From an uncultured Lentisphaeria bacterium (GTDB lineage Bacteria > Verrucomicrobiota > Lentisphaeria > Victivallales > Victivallaceae), in assembly GCA_949298665.1 (NCBI GenBank), contig CASFXO010000332.1, positions 1-5,670 on the forward strand: DNA of 5,670 bases, in the 5' to 3' direction. Positions 1 through 5,670 of the stretch are shown here, in pieces (the stretch's first letter is position 1; every line of letters begins with the position of its first letter). A model generated the notes under the pieces. The model had not been told where the DNA came from. It saw only the letters and a list, made by a program, of their open reading frames with translations, and searched no databases. The position numbers and the translations under genes were made by a program.

Positions 1-575
1 ATGAAGTACCCCAGCCCGGAAAACACCGTAACCGCCACGATTCCGGTCAGAAAGACCATCCAGACACTCCACAGCCGGATCCCGGCAACCACCGTATGAT
101 GCAGATCGAACCAGCCGACCCAGGACGCCCCGGCCAATGCCAGCATCAGCATCTGCAGAAACGTCTTCAGCTTTCCCCATCGGTCCGCCGAAATGACGAT
201 CCCGCGCTTCGCCGCCATCGTCCGCAGCCCGGTCACCATGAACTCCCGGCTGATCACCAGCACCACGATCCACGCCGGCATCAGCCGGTATTCCACCGCC
301 ATCAGCATCGTGGCGGTGATGAACACCTTGTCCGCCAGCGGGTCCATCAGCGCCCCGAAATCGGTGATCTGATTCCACTTCCGGGCCAGATAGCCGTCCA
401 GCAGGTCGGTCGCCCCCGCCAGAATCGCCAGCACATAGGCGGTCATGCGAATCGTCAGCACCCGGTCCGGCATGCTCCCATCCGGAAAAAACACCTTGCC
501 GGCATTGGCCGCCAGCACGACGAAAATCATCACCAGCACCATCCGGCCCACAGTCAGAATATTCGGCAGATTCAT
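1..575 (-). CDS. pgsA: CDP-diacylglycerol--glycerol-3-phosphate 3-phosphatidyltransferase (partial at left edge)
   Basis: PgsA is an integral inner-membrane enzyme that joins CDP-diacylglycerol and glycerol-3-phosphate to give phosphatidylglycerophosphate, the committed step to phosphatidylglycerol and cardiolipin. The frame opens with MNLPNILTVGR, the usual N-terminus of the family. The full CDP-alcohol phosphatidyltransferase signature is present: D57-x2-D60-G61-x2-A64-R65-x8-G74-x3-D78-x3-D82, so the metal and substrate ligands are intact. Hydrophobic segments lie near residues 11-24, 45-56, 84-94, 101-110, 138-152 and 172-189. 191 residues are visible, close to the usual family length, so only the extreme C-terminus is lost beyond the window. 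The ATG at 575 has a purine-rich ribosome site (GAGGAAGAG) just upstream. It follows the rimO stop by 18 nt and is probably co-transcribed with it. The signature separates it from unrelated membrane proteins; phosphatidylserine synthase or another CDP-alcohol transferase is less likely given the N-terminus and the rimO neighbour. Confidence 0.93.
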   Translation of the reverse strand, partial: MNLPNILTVGRMVLVMIFVVLAANAGKVFFPDGSMPDRVLTIRMTAYVLAILAGATDLLDGYLARKWNQITDFGALMDPLADKVFITATMLMAVEYRLMPAWIVVLVISREFMVTGLRTMAAKRGIVISADRWGKLKTFLQMLMLALAGASWVGWFDLHHTVVAGIRLWSVWMVFLTGIVAVTVFSGLGYF

Positions 576-593
576 CCACTCTTCCTCAGCCAA

Positions 594-1979
594 TCATCTC
601 CGGACAGCAGCACTACCGTCCGTACCTTTCCAGCATTCTCCGCGCAATTCATACGCATCCGCAGCGGTTATGACTATATCATAAAAGTTCCCCACTTTCA
701 AGCGCCCGCCACGGGAAATCACCACCCGATTGTCGATATCCGGCGCATCCGCCGTCCCCCGCCCGAACGCCCGGTTCCCGGAAACCGCATCAATCAATAC
801 CCGGTCGACGCGCCCGACCCATTCCCGTTGCCGTTCCCGCATGATCTCCTGCTGCAACGCCATCAGGGCCGCGGCCCGGTCCGCGGCAACCTCGCCCGAC
901 ACCTGGTCCGGCATCCGCGCCGCCGGCGTCCCCGGTTCCGGCGAAAAGGCGAAAACCCCGCAGCGTTCGAAACGCTGATCGCGCATAAACGCCTCCAGCT
1001 CCGCAAATTCCGCCTCGGTTTCCCCCGGCAGTCCGGCGATGAACGTCGTCCGCAGCACCAGTCCCGGAATGCGTTCCCGCAATGTCAGCAGCAGTGTTTC
1101 CACATCGGCGCGACCGACCCTGCGTCCCATCGCCCGGAGAATCCGGTCGTTGATATGCTGCAGTGGAAGATCCAGATACGGCACCACGTGCCGGCTTTCC
1201 GCCACGGCGTCGATGAAATCCGCCGTATAATGCGCCGGATGGGTATACAGCAGCCGCAGCCGGAAATCCCCGTCAAGCGCATCCAGCGCCCGGATCAGAC
1301 CTCCCGCCGTCTCTCCGGCCGCCGGACGATCCTGTCCATAAGCGGTAATGTCCTGCGCCACCACCACCAGCTCGCGCGCACCGCCCGCCAGCAGCTGCCG
1401 CGCCTCGGTCAGCACCGATTCGGCGGAACGACTCCGCAGACCGCCGCGAATTCCGGGTATCGCACAATATGCACAGCGGTTGTCGCAGCCGTCGGCAATC
1501 TTGAGATAGGCGACATGCGGCATCGTCAACAGCAACCGCGGCATGGTGTGGTCCCCCAGAAACACCGGTTCGCCCCCGCATTCCGGCGCCGGCGCGCCGT
1601 CGAGCACCGCGGCCAGTTGCGGAATCGCATCCACCCGCAGCCAGACGTCCACCTGCGGGAAACGCCCGTTCAAGGTCCCGTCCCGAAATTTCTCCGGCAG
1701 ACATCCGGTCACCACGATCCGGCGGCCGGGGCGGCGTTTTTTCCAGCGCACAGCGTCCCGGATCGCCGCGTAAGCCTCCTCCCGGGCCGCGGGCAGAAAC
1801 GCGCAGGTGTTGATCAGATAAACCGAAGCCGATTCCTCATCCAGCGTCAACCGGTAACCGGAGGTCACCAGCAATCCCGCCATGATTTCGGTATCAACCA
1901 GATTTTTCGGACATCCCAGACTGACCGGGAACACCCCGCGGGGGTCCGTACCGCTCCGGCGGCGTCCGTTATTTGTCAT
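594..1979 (-). CDS. rimO: Ribosomal protein S12 (aspartate) methylthiotransferase RimO
   Basis: RimO is a cytoplasmic radical-SAM enzyme with two [4Fe-4S] clusters that adds a methylthio group to the conserved aspartate of ribosomal protein S12 (Asp89 in E. coli). From the chosen start the protein has 461 residues, slightly above the usual length of about 440. The N-terminal UPF0004 domain carries its three cluster cysteines at C23 (in SLGCPKN), C59 (NTCAF) and C93 (TGC). The radical-SAM CxxxCxxC motif is C165, C169, C172 in CDNRCAYC, followed by AIPGIRG. Further RimO-type motifs are VVAQDITAYG near 206-215, YLDLPLQH near 268-275 and RTTFIAGLPGET near 310-321. A TRAM domain covers about 386-453. 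The ADAPDIDN stretch near 410-417 favours RimO over the tRNA enzyme MiaB. The ATG at 1979 was chosen because AGAGG lies 7 nt upstream; an in-frame extension to 2174 would cross the xseB promoter and overlap xseB. No convincing minus-strand promoter was seen. pgsA follows directly. Confidence 0.95.
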   Translation of the reverse strand: MTNNGRRRSGTDPRGVFPVSLGCPKNLVDTEIMAGLLVTSGYRLTLDEESASVYLINTCAFLPAAREEAYAAIRDAVRWKKRRPGRRIVVTGCLPEKFRDGTLNGRFPQVDVWLRVDAIPQLAAVLDGAPAPECGGEPVFLGDHTMPRLLLTMPHVAYLKIADGCDNRCAYCAIPGIRGGLRSRSAESVLTEARQLLAGGARELVVVAQDITAYGQDRPAAGETAGGLIRALDALDGDFRLRLLYTHPAHYTADFIDAVAESRHVVPYLDLPLQHINDRILRAMGRRVGRADVETLLLTLRERIPGLVLRTTFIAGLPGETEAEFAELEAFMRDQRFERCGVFAFSPEPGTPAARMPDQVSGEVAADRAAALMALQQEIMRERQREWVGRVDRVLIDAVSGNRAFGRGTADAPDIDNRVVISRGGRLKVGNFYDIVITAADAYELRGECWKGTDGSAAVRR

Positions 1980-2017
1980 TTTTCCATCCTCTCCCGGGAA
2001 AAATTCCGTTCCCGTGC

Positions 2018-2046
2018 TTGACAAAAACAACCGGATGCGGTAGGTT
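2018..2046 (+). promoter_or_regulatory. Sigma70-like promoter of xseB
   Basis: A perfect -35 box TTGACA (2018-2023) is followed by a 17-nt spacer and a weaker -10 box TAGGTT (2041-2046, 3 of 6 consensus bases including the key first two). Transcription would start near 2053, about 30 nt before the xseB ATG. The mRNA leader would then carry the AGGAGAAGG ribosome site at 2066-2074, 8 nt before the start codon. The geometry is good, but this is a reading of the sequence alone. Confidence 0.68.
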
Positions 2047-2082
2047 CTCCCCTGAAAAAAACAACAGGAGAAGGCCCGGAAC

Positions 2083-2367
2083 ATGACCGCATCCGAAAAT
2101 GAATTCGAATCATTGAAATTCGAAGAGGCCCTCGCCCGCCTCGAAGAACTCGTCGCCAAAATGGAAAGCGGCAAGCTGCCGCTGGAAAACCTGATCTCCG
2201 ATTACGAAACCGGCAGCCGCCTCCTTGCCGTCTGCCGCGCCCGGCTCGAAGCCATGGAGCGGAAAATTCAAATCCTCTCCCGCGATGACGGAAAATCCGG
2301 TGAATGGCGGGATTTCACGCCGGACACCCCGCCGCGCGGCACTGCTGCGGGCGAACTGCCGTTCTGA
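2083..2367 (+). CDS. xseB: Exodeoxyribonuclease VII small subunit
   Basis: XseB is the small helical subunit that binds several copies per XseA to form exonuclease VII, which degrades single-stranded DNA from both ends into oligonucleotides in the cytoplasm. The 94-residue product fits the family's 60-95 residues. The diagnostic stretch runs from about residue 12 to 60: KFEEALARLEELVAKMESG, then LPLENLISDYETG, then a CRARLEAMERKI-type helix. The last 25-30 residues (after about position 66) are polar and proline/glycine-rich and probably disordered. The ATG is supported by AGGAGAAGG just upstream and by the promoter at 2018-2046. It is the only plus-strand gene here, diverging from rimO and converging on the lipoprotein gene, with a 19-nt gap to that gene's stop. 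The partner gene xseA is not in the window, so the subunit is expressed from its own promoter. Confidence 0.93.
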   Translation: MTASENEFESLKFEEALARLEELVAKMESGKLPLENLISDYETGSRLLAVCRARLEAMERKIQILSRDDGKSGEWRDFTPDTPPRGTAAGELPF

Positions 2368-2386
2368 CGTTCCCGCAAACGGTCAT

Positions 2387-2965
2387 TTATTCGTTGGCGT
2401 TGATGATGTTGCGCACCTTGTCATTGCGGAACACCACCCGGATGGTCTGCTCCGGTGCAATCCAGTAAATCCAGGTTTCGTTGCGCAGACTCGGCGTCCG
2501 GCAGGCCGGGGGCGGCCCGTAGGCGAGCAGCACTTCCTGCCGCGACATGCCCGGCACCACTTCGCCGCGCCGGATATAAGGCAGAGCTTCGGGACGCACA
2601 CCTTCGAACTGCTTTTCCGGCGAATCCAGCGTCAGAAATTCCCGGATGAAATCACGCATCGCACACATCCGCATGCCGGCATCGAAATCAATCACATAAC
2701 GCGCCCCCTGCTCATCCCGGAACACCAGCTCCCGCTCCGTCGCAAACTCCGGCTCCACCCGACTCCCGACCGGCAGAAAACGCCCCTGCTGGACATTCAG
2801 CGATGAAATCTCCGACGGATCGGAATACCACAGGTTGAACCGTGTGTAAATCCCCGCGTCCTTCGGCTGCTGCAAGACTTCCGGCACCACCACCGGCGTC
2901 GCGCATCCGGCGACCGCCAGCAGCAGGGCCGCCATACCGGACAGACCGGCCAATATCCTGGTCAT
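2387..2965 (-). CDS. Predicted outer-membrane lipoprotein with BamE/SmpA-OmlA-like C-terminal domain
   Basis: The 192-residue product begins with a lipoprotein signal peptide: MTR, a hydrophobic core (about residues 4-19) and the lipobox VAGC with Cys21 as the lipidated residue. Residue 22 is Ala, not Asp, so by the E. coli sorting rule it would go to the outer membrane. The middle (about 40-125) contains FNLWYSDPSEISSLN and a short beta-rich region, with no motif I can assign a function. Residues 131-188 read as a BamE-like fold: IRRGEVVPGMSRQEVLLAYG, then PP, then TWIYW and a final VVFRNDKVRNI strand, matching the usual pattern of G-M-T/S-x2-E/Q-V, G-x-P, W-x-Y and V-x-F. BamE proteins assist outer-membrane protein assembly, but the longer N-terminal part suggests a distinct family, so the role is not assigned. 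The start is uncertain: ATG 2965 is used here, and TTG 2971 is better spaced from GGGAG. It has its own promoter and ends tail-to-tail with xseB. Confidence 0.8.
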   Translation of the reverse strand: MTRILAGLSGMAALLLAVAGCATPVVVPEVLQQPKDAGIYTRFNLWYSDPSEISSLNVQQGRFLPVGSRVEPEFATERELVFRDEQGARYVIDFDAGMRMCAMRDFIREFLTLDSPEKQFEGVRPEALPYIRRGEVVPGMSRQEVLLAYGPPPACRTPSLRNETWIYWIAPEQTIRVVFRNDKVRNIINANE

Positions 2966-2979
2966 AAACAACGATGAGA

Positions 2980-2984
2980 CTCCC
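2980..2984 (-). promoter_or_regulatory. Ribosome binding site that bears on the lipoprotein start
   Basis: GGGAG is the only clear Shine-Dalgarno-like sequence ahead of the lipoprotein gene. It lies 8 nt before an in-frame TTG (2971-2969) and 14 nt before the ATG (2965-2963). Spacing favours TTG, codon preference favours ATG; the two products differ by only two residues and both keep a workable signal peptide. Confidence 0.45.
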
Positions 2985-3016
2985 GTATATAATCCTGACT
3001 TTTCCCGATGGAGCAT

Positions 3017-3045
3017 AATGTATACCGCCGCGCCCGCCTTGACAA
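3017..3045 (-). promoter_or_regulatory. Sigma70-like promoter of the lipoprotein gene
   Basis: On the minus strand a -35 box TTGTCA (3045-3040, 5 of 6 matches) and a -10 box TACATT (3022-3017, 4 of 6) are separated by exactly 17 nt. The transcript would begin near 3010, giving a leader of about 40-45 nt with GGGAG at 2984-2980. The -35 sits in a small palindrome (CTTGACAAG, 3038-3046). The site lies downstream of the Sel1-repeat gene stop, so the lipoprotein gene can be expressed independently of lpxD. Confidence 0.65.
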
Positions 3046-3051
3046 GTCGCG

Positions 3052-3068
3052 TCCGGGAAAATCCCGGA
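3052..3068. repeat. Perfect 7-bp inverted repeat between the Sel1-repeat gene and the lipoprotein promoter
   Basis: TCCGGGA (3052-3058), a 3-nt A loop and TCCCGGA (3062-3068) form a perfect palindromic stem. In the minus-strand transcript it begins 7 nt after the Sel1-repeat gene stop, so it could be the 3' stem-loop of the lpxD-Sel1 mRNA. The T-run (5 nt) comes before the stem rather than after it, so it is not a canonical intrinsic terminator. It also sits just upstream of the lipoprotein -35 box and could be a protein-binding site. I cannot choose between the two. Confidence 0.5.
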
Positions 3069-3075
3069 AAAACCC

Positions 3076-4392
3076 TTATAACCGCAGCAGTCTCCGGGCT
3101 TCGACATCCCCTGCTTCGGCGGCCCGCTGCAACAACCGCAGGCCTTCGCGTGGGTCCCGCCGCACGCCGTTCCCGGAAATCAGGCAGAGTCCGTATTCGC
3201 GCATGGCGCGGACATTCCCCTGCTCCGCCGCGCGCCGGAACCAGTAGGCGGCGGCCCCGGGATCGGCGGTCTGCCCGCGACCGTCCCGGTATGCCAGCGC
3301 CAGATTGACCTGCCCGTTCACGTCCCCCGCCCGGGCGGCCCGGAGAAAATAGCGAAACGCCTCCTGATCGTTCTTCTCCAGTCCGATGCCTTCGGCGGCA
3401 CAGACGCCGAGCCGGAACAGTGCGTAACCGTTTTCCCGTTCGGCGGCGGCGCGGTAAAGTTCGATCGCCTTCGGCACGTTCTGAGGCACCAGCCGCCCGT
3501 TCCAGTAATATTCTCCCAGTTTGGCCAGCGCCATCGGCAAACCGGCCTCGGCGGCGATGCCCAGCCAGCGGAAGGCTTCCTTTTCGTCCGGTTCGACACC
3601 GATGCCGTTTTCATAGCAATAGGCCAGTTTCCCGGCGGCTTCCGGGTCCCCCGCTTCAGCGGCCCGCCGCAGCAATGCCGCCATTCGCCGATGGTCCGGC
3701 GCCATCCCGATGCCGCCGTAACAGCAGTCCGCCAGACGCCGCATGGCTCCGGCATCTCCGGCCTCGGCGGCCTCCTCCAGCAAAGCGAGGGCTTCCCGCA
3801 GTTCTTCGGGGCGGCGCTCCTCCGCCTTCCGGTCCAGCGTCAGGGCGGCCAGTTCGCGCTTCGCCGGCATGTATCCGGCGGCGGCAAGTTCCCGCAGCCG
3901 GATTTTCGCCTGTTCCGGGTCGGCGTTCACGCCGGGCAGGACGGAACTCTGTTCCGTTTCCGGCGGGATGCCCGACAGCAGCAGCATGGCCCGCCGGAAT
4001 TGGGCCGGCGCGATACCGGCCGCCGCCGCCGGTTCATATTCCCGGTAGGCTTTCAGAGGTGACGCGGTCACGCCGATGCCGCCCTCCAGACACACGCCCA
4101 GATTATAATGCGCCTCGGCGCTGCCTCCCGCGGCGGCCTTCCGGAACCAGTACACCGCCAGTTCCGGATTGCGCGGCCGGTTGACGCCATGGAAAAATTC
4201 ACTGCCCAGCCGCAGCTGGGATTCGACATCGCCCCGCAGCGCCGCCGCCCGCAGCGCATCGGTCGCTTCCGGGGCTTTCTCCGCCGCTGCCGCCACCGGC
4301 AGCAGGAAAGCGGCGACGGTGCCGCACAGCAATGCCGGCCAACTCCGCCGCCGGTTCCGCCGACCCCCTCCGGCGGCTGTTTTCCGCGTCAT
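3076..4392 (-). CDS. Secreted Sel1-like repeat (SLR) protein
   Basis: The 438-residue product starts with a long, very basic n-region (residues 1-16), a hydrophobic core (about 18-36) and a likely signal peptidase I site after the alanine run near residue 37, so it should be exported to the periplasm. The rest is a Sel1-repeat solenoid. Eight canonical 36-residue repeats start at 55, 91, 213, 249, 285, 321, 357 and 393, with the pattern A-x4-LG-x2-Y-x2-G-x-G-V ... A-x2-W/Y-x2-A-A-x-x-G. Two irregular longer units cover 127-173 and 174-212, and a half repeat caps the end (429-438). Such repeats are protein-interaction scaffolds with no catalytic activity of their own; the partner here is unknown. 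The ATG overlaps the lpxD stop (ATGA) and AGGAG lies only 3 nt before it, so translation is probably coupled to lpxD. Cysteines recur at one repeat position (see findings). Confidence 0.9.
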   Translation of the reverse strand: MTRKTAAGGGRRNRRRSWPALLCGTVAAFLLPVAAAAEKAPEATDALRAAALRGDVESQLRLGSEFFHGVNRPRNPELAVYWFRKAAAGGSAEAHYNLGVCLEGGIGVTASPLKAYREYEPAAAAGIAPAQFRRAMLLLSGIPPETEQSSVLPGVNADPEQAKIRLRELAAAGYMPAKRELAALTLDRKAEERRPEELREALALLEEAAEAGDAGAMRRLADCCYGGIGMAPDHRRMAALLRRAAEAGDPEAAGKLAYCYENGIGVEPDEKEAFRWLGIAAEAGLPMALAKLGEYYWNGRLVPQNVPKAIELYRAAAERENGYALFRLGVCAAEGIGLEKNDQEAFRYFLRAARAGDVNGQVNLALAYRDGRGQTADPGAAAYWFRRAAEQGNVRAMREYGLCLISGNGVRRDPREGLRLLQRAAEAGDVEARRLLRL

Positions 4393-5423
4393 TTTCTCCT
4401 GAGTTCTTCCACTTCCGCCTTGAGTTCCTTGACCTTGGCGGCGAGTTTCTCAAACCGGCTGGGCAACGTGTGTCGCGCCATGAATTCGCGCTGGCTTTCC
4501 GCCGGAGTACCTACCGCAACGGCGCCCGCGGGCAGACTCTTGACCACGCCGGAAGTCCCCGCCACCTGAACCCCGTCCCCGAGCGTGATATGCCCGTTGA
4601 CACCGGCCTTGGCGGCGAGGATCACGCCCCGTCCGAGCTCGGCGCTGCCCGCGATGCCGCTCTGGGCGACCAGAATCGAGCTTTCGCCGATCACCACGTT
4701 GTGGGCGACCATGACCTGATTGTCGATCTTGACGTTGGCCTTGATCCAGGTCTTGTCGAACCGGGCGCGGTCCACCGTGGTGTTGGCGCCGATCTCCACG
4801 TCGTCGTCGATCCGGACGATCCCGGTCTGCGGCACCTTCACCAGACCCTTCGGCGTCGGAATGAAGCCGAAACCGTCGGCCCCGATCACCACGCCCGGAT
4901 GCAGCACCACCTTGTTCCCGAGAATGCAGCGGTACATGACCGTCACGTTGGGATAGAGCAGACACTGCGCGCCGATCTTGACCTCGTGTCCGATGTAGCA
5001 TCCGGCGGCGATGACGGTTTCATCGCCGATTTCGGCTCCGGCGTCGATCACCGCGTTGGGCCCGACGTGGACATTCCGGCCGAGCTTCACACTGGGATCG
5101 ACCACCGCGCTCGGATGGATCCCCGGCGCAAACCGGACCGGCGGCGGCGCGAACACCATGATGGCCTGACTGAACGCATAATCGACGTTTTCGCAGACGA
5201 TGAACGTCTTGTCGCCGCGTTCCTCCCCCGCCATGTCCCGGGACACCAGCACCACCCCCGCCCGGGAATCCGCCAGCTGATGCTGATATTTCTTGTTCCC
5301 AAGAAACGACACCTGATGTTCATTGGCGTCCTTCAGGGAAGCGACTCCGGTGATTTCGCGCTCCGCGCAGCCGAGCAGTTCCCCCTTGACGATTTCCGCA
5401 ATTTTTCCGGCCGTGATCATCAT
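4389..5423 (-). CDS. lpxD: UDP-3-O-acylglucosamine N-acyltransferase
   Basis: LpxD transfers a 3-hydroxyacyl chain from acyl carrier protein to the 2-amino group of UDP-3-O-acyl-glucosamine, the third step of lipid A synthesis, as a cytoplasmic homotrimer. The 344-residue length matches the family. Residues 1-105 form the N-terminal uridine-binding domain (includes ITGVASLKDA and VSFLGNKKY). Residues about 106-305 are a left-handed beta helix of hexapeptide repeats, with IGADGFGF at 180-187. The catalytic histidine is H241 in VAHNVVIG (E. coli H239), and H278 in NGHITLGDG matches E. coli H276. The C-terminal tail (about 322-344) is a lysine/glutamate-rich amphipathic helix, likely a short coiled coil at the trimer end. 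Two ATGs stand in tandem; the first (5423) is used, 12 nt from AGGAG at 5440-5436. The gene overlaps the downstream Sel1-repeat gene by 4 nt. lpxC, fabZ and lpxA, frequent neighbours, are not present in the window. Confidence 0.97.
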   Translation of the reverse strand: MMITAGKIAEIVKGELLGCAEREITGVASLKDANEHQVSFLGNKKYQHQLADSRAGVVLVSRDMAGEERGDKTFIVCENVDYAFSQAIMVFAPPPVRFAPGIHPSAVVDPSVKLGRNVHVGPNAVIDAGAEIGDETVIAAGCYIGHEVKIGAQCLLYPNVTVMYRCILGNKVVLHPGVVIGADGFGFIPTPKGLVKVPQTGIVRIDDDVEIGANTTVDRARFDKTWIKANVKIDNQVMVAHNVVIGESSILVAQSGIAGSAELGRGVILAAKAGVNGHITLGDGVQVAGTSGVVKSLPAGAVAVGTPAESQREFMARHTLPSRFEKLAAKVKELKAEVEELRRK

Positions 5424-5449
5424 ACTTGAAAAAAACTCCTGTCTGGTTG

Positions 5450-5477
5450 ATGTTATCCCGTTCCTTCTACTCTACAA
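5450..5477 (-). promoter_or_regulatory. Weak candidate promoter for lpxD and the Sel1-repeat gene
   Basis: In the AT-richer part of the lpxD leader, TTGTAG (5477-5472) and TAACAT (5455-5450, 4 of 6) are 16 nt apart on the minus strand. Transcription would start near 5443, just ahead of the AGGAG at 5440-5436. Some promoter is expected here because a terminator lies upstream, but the boxes are poor and another site in 5424-5560 is possible. Confidence 0.35.
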
Positions 5478-5568
5478 TTTAATCGTTTTCGGAAGGTTTG
5501 CATAGTTCCGGCGGGATTTTCCGTCTTCGAGCGGCACGGTCGCTGCCCGCGGCGGCGTTTCGGATACG

Positions 5569-5601
5569 AAAAAGGCGGGAATGTCGACGACACTCCCGCC
5601 T
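5569..5601 (-). terminator. Rho-independent terminator of the gene upstream of lpxD
   Basis: AGGCGGGA (5573-5580) and TCCCGCCT (5594-5601) pair perfectly over 8 bp; after one mismatch, TGTC/GACA add 4 bp around a 3-nt loop. On the minus strand the stem is followed at once by five T (5573-5569), the form of an intrinsic terminator. On the plus strand there is no T-run after the stem, so it acts leftward. It separates the lpxD transcript from whatever gene lies beyond the right edge. Confidence 0.82.
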
Positions 5602-5604
5602 CCG

Positions 5605-5670
5605 TCATTTCCGTCCCCCTTCCCGCCGCGAACCGCCGCAAGCGGCCTCCATCTCCGCGGGGAATCGCCC
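5605..5670 (-). CDS. Possible C-terminal end of an upstream gene (partial at right edge)
   Basis: One minus-strand frame enters at the right edge and stops at TGA 5607-5605, three nt before the terminator stem. It gives 21 residues ending in SRREGGRK, rich in Gly and Arg, with no recognisable family. The support is positional only: a stop immediately before a strong terminator is what the end of a gene looks like. The other two minus-strand frames stay open through the terminator and on into the lpxD leader, which is less plausible. Confidence 0.4.
   Translation of the reverse strand, partial: GRFPAEMEAACGGSRREGGRK

Noticed and set aside
96..2021. 641-codon open frame on the plus strand opposite pgsA and rimO
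   Set aside because: It is antisense to two genes with clear family motifs, is low-complexity (rich in His, Gln, Arg and Pro) and has no recognisable domain. Long antisense frames are expected in GC-rich coding DNA.
1980..2174. In-frame N-terminal extension of rimO to 2174
   Set aside because: The extra 65 residues are unlike RimO, run through the xseB promoter and overlap the xseB coding region. The ATG at 1979 has a good ribosome site and gives a normal-length protein.
2366..2384. Imperfect hairpin in the gap between xseB and the lipoprotein gene
   Set aside because: GACGTT can pair with AACGGTC with one bulged base, followed on the plus strand by ATTTATT. The stem is short and the T-tract broken, so I do not call it a terminator, although xseB has no better one.
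3420..4184. 254-codon Arg/Pro/Ser-rich plus-strand frame opposite the Sel1-repeat gene
   Set aside because: Its composition is typical of an antisense shadow; the opposite strand encodes regular 36-residue repeats with a signal peptide.
4332..5429. 365-codon open frame on the plus strand opposite lpxD, rich in Asp and His
   Set aside because: It mirrors the hexapeptide-repeat codons of lpxD read on the other strand, which explains its repetitive D/H/V composition. lpxD is unmistakable.
5531..5550. GC-rich imperfect hairpin in the lpxD leader
   Set aside because: The stem is about six pairs with a bulge and a 7-nt loop, with no T-run. In sequence this GC-rich such stems arise by chance, and no riboswitch or leader-peptide features accompany it.
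1..5670. Mobile elements, CRISPR arrays, tRNA or rRNA genes, defence genes
   Set aside because: No terminal inverted repeats, transposase or integrase motifs, spaced direct repeats or RNA gene signatures were seen. Nearly all the sequence is accounted for by recognisable genes.

Overview
This looks like an ordinary chromosomal stretch from a GC-rich Gram-negative bacterium. The Gram-negative call rests on lpxD (lipid A synthesis), an outer-membrane-type lipoprotein and a Sec-exported Sel1-repeat protein. The GC-rich coding with strong G/C third positions, sigma70-like promoters and this gene mix would suit a member of the PVC/Lentisphaerota group (Victivallales-like), but that placement is a low-confidence guess. 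No mobile element, CRISPR array, tRNA or rRNA was seen.

Layout from left to right. (1) Positions 1-1979 on the minus strand hold rimO followed 18 nt later by pgsA, which runs off the left edge; the two read as one transcription unit. (2) Positions 1980-2082 are a divergent intergenic region with a good plus-strand promoter for xseB. (3) xseB (2083-2367) is the only plus-strand gene. It converges on (4) a minus-strand BamE-like lipoprotein gene (2387-2965) with its own promoter at 3017-3045. (5) Positions 3076-5423 on the minus strand hold lpxD followed by a secreted Sel1-repeat protein, joined by an ATGA stop/start overlap. (6) Positions 5424-5670 hold the lpxD leader with a weak candidate promoter, a strong intrinsic terminator, and what may be the last 21 codons of another minus-strand gene.

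Much of the window concerns the cell envelope: phosphatidylglycerol synthesis (PgsA), lipid A synthesis (LpxD), a BamE-like lipoprotein and an exported solenoid protein coupled to lpxD. RimO (ribosomal protein S12 modification) and XseB (exonuclease VII small subunit) are housekeeping genes. I found no undescribed defence or mobile system. The items most worth a second look are the start of the lipoprotein gene, where the longest frame begins inside its own promoter; the lpxD-Sel1 coupling; a column of aligned cysteines in the Sel1 protein; and a palindrome just upstream of the lipoprotein promoter.
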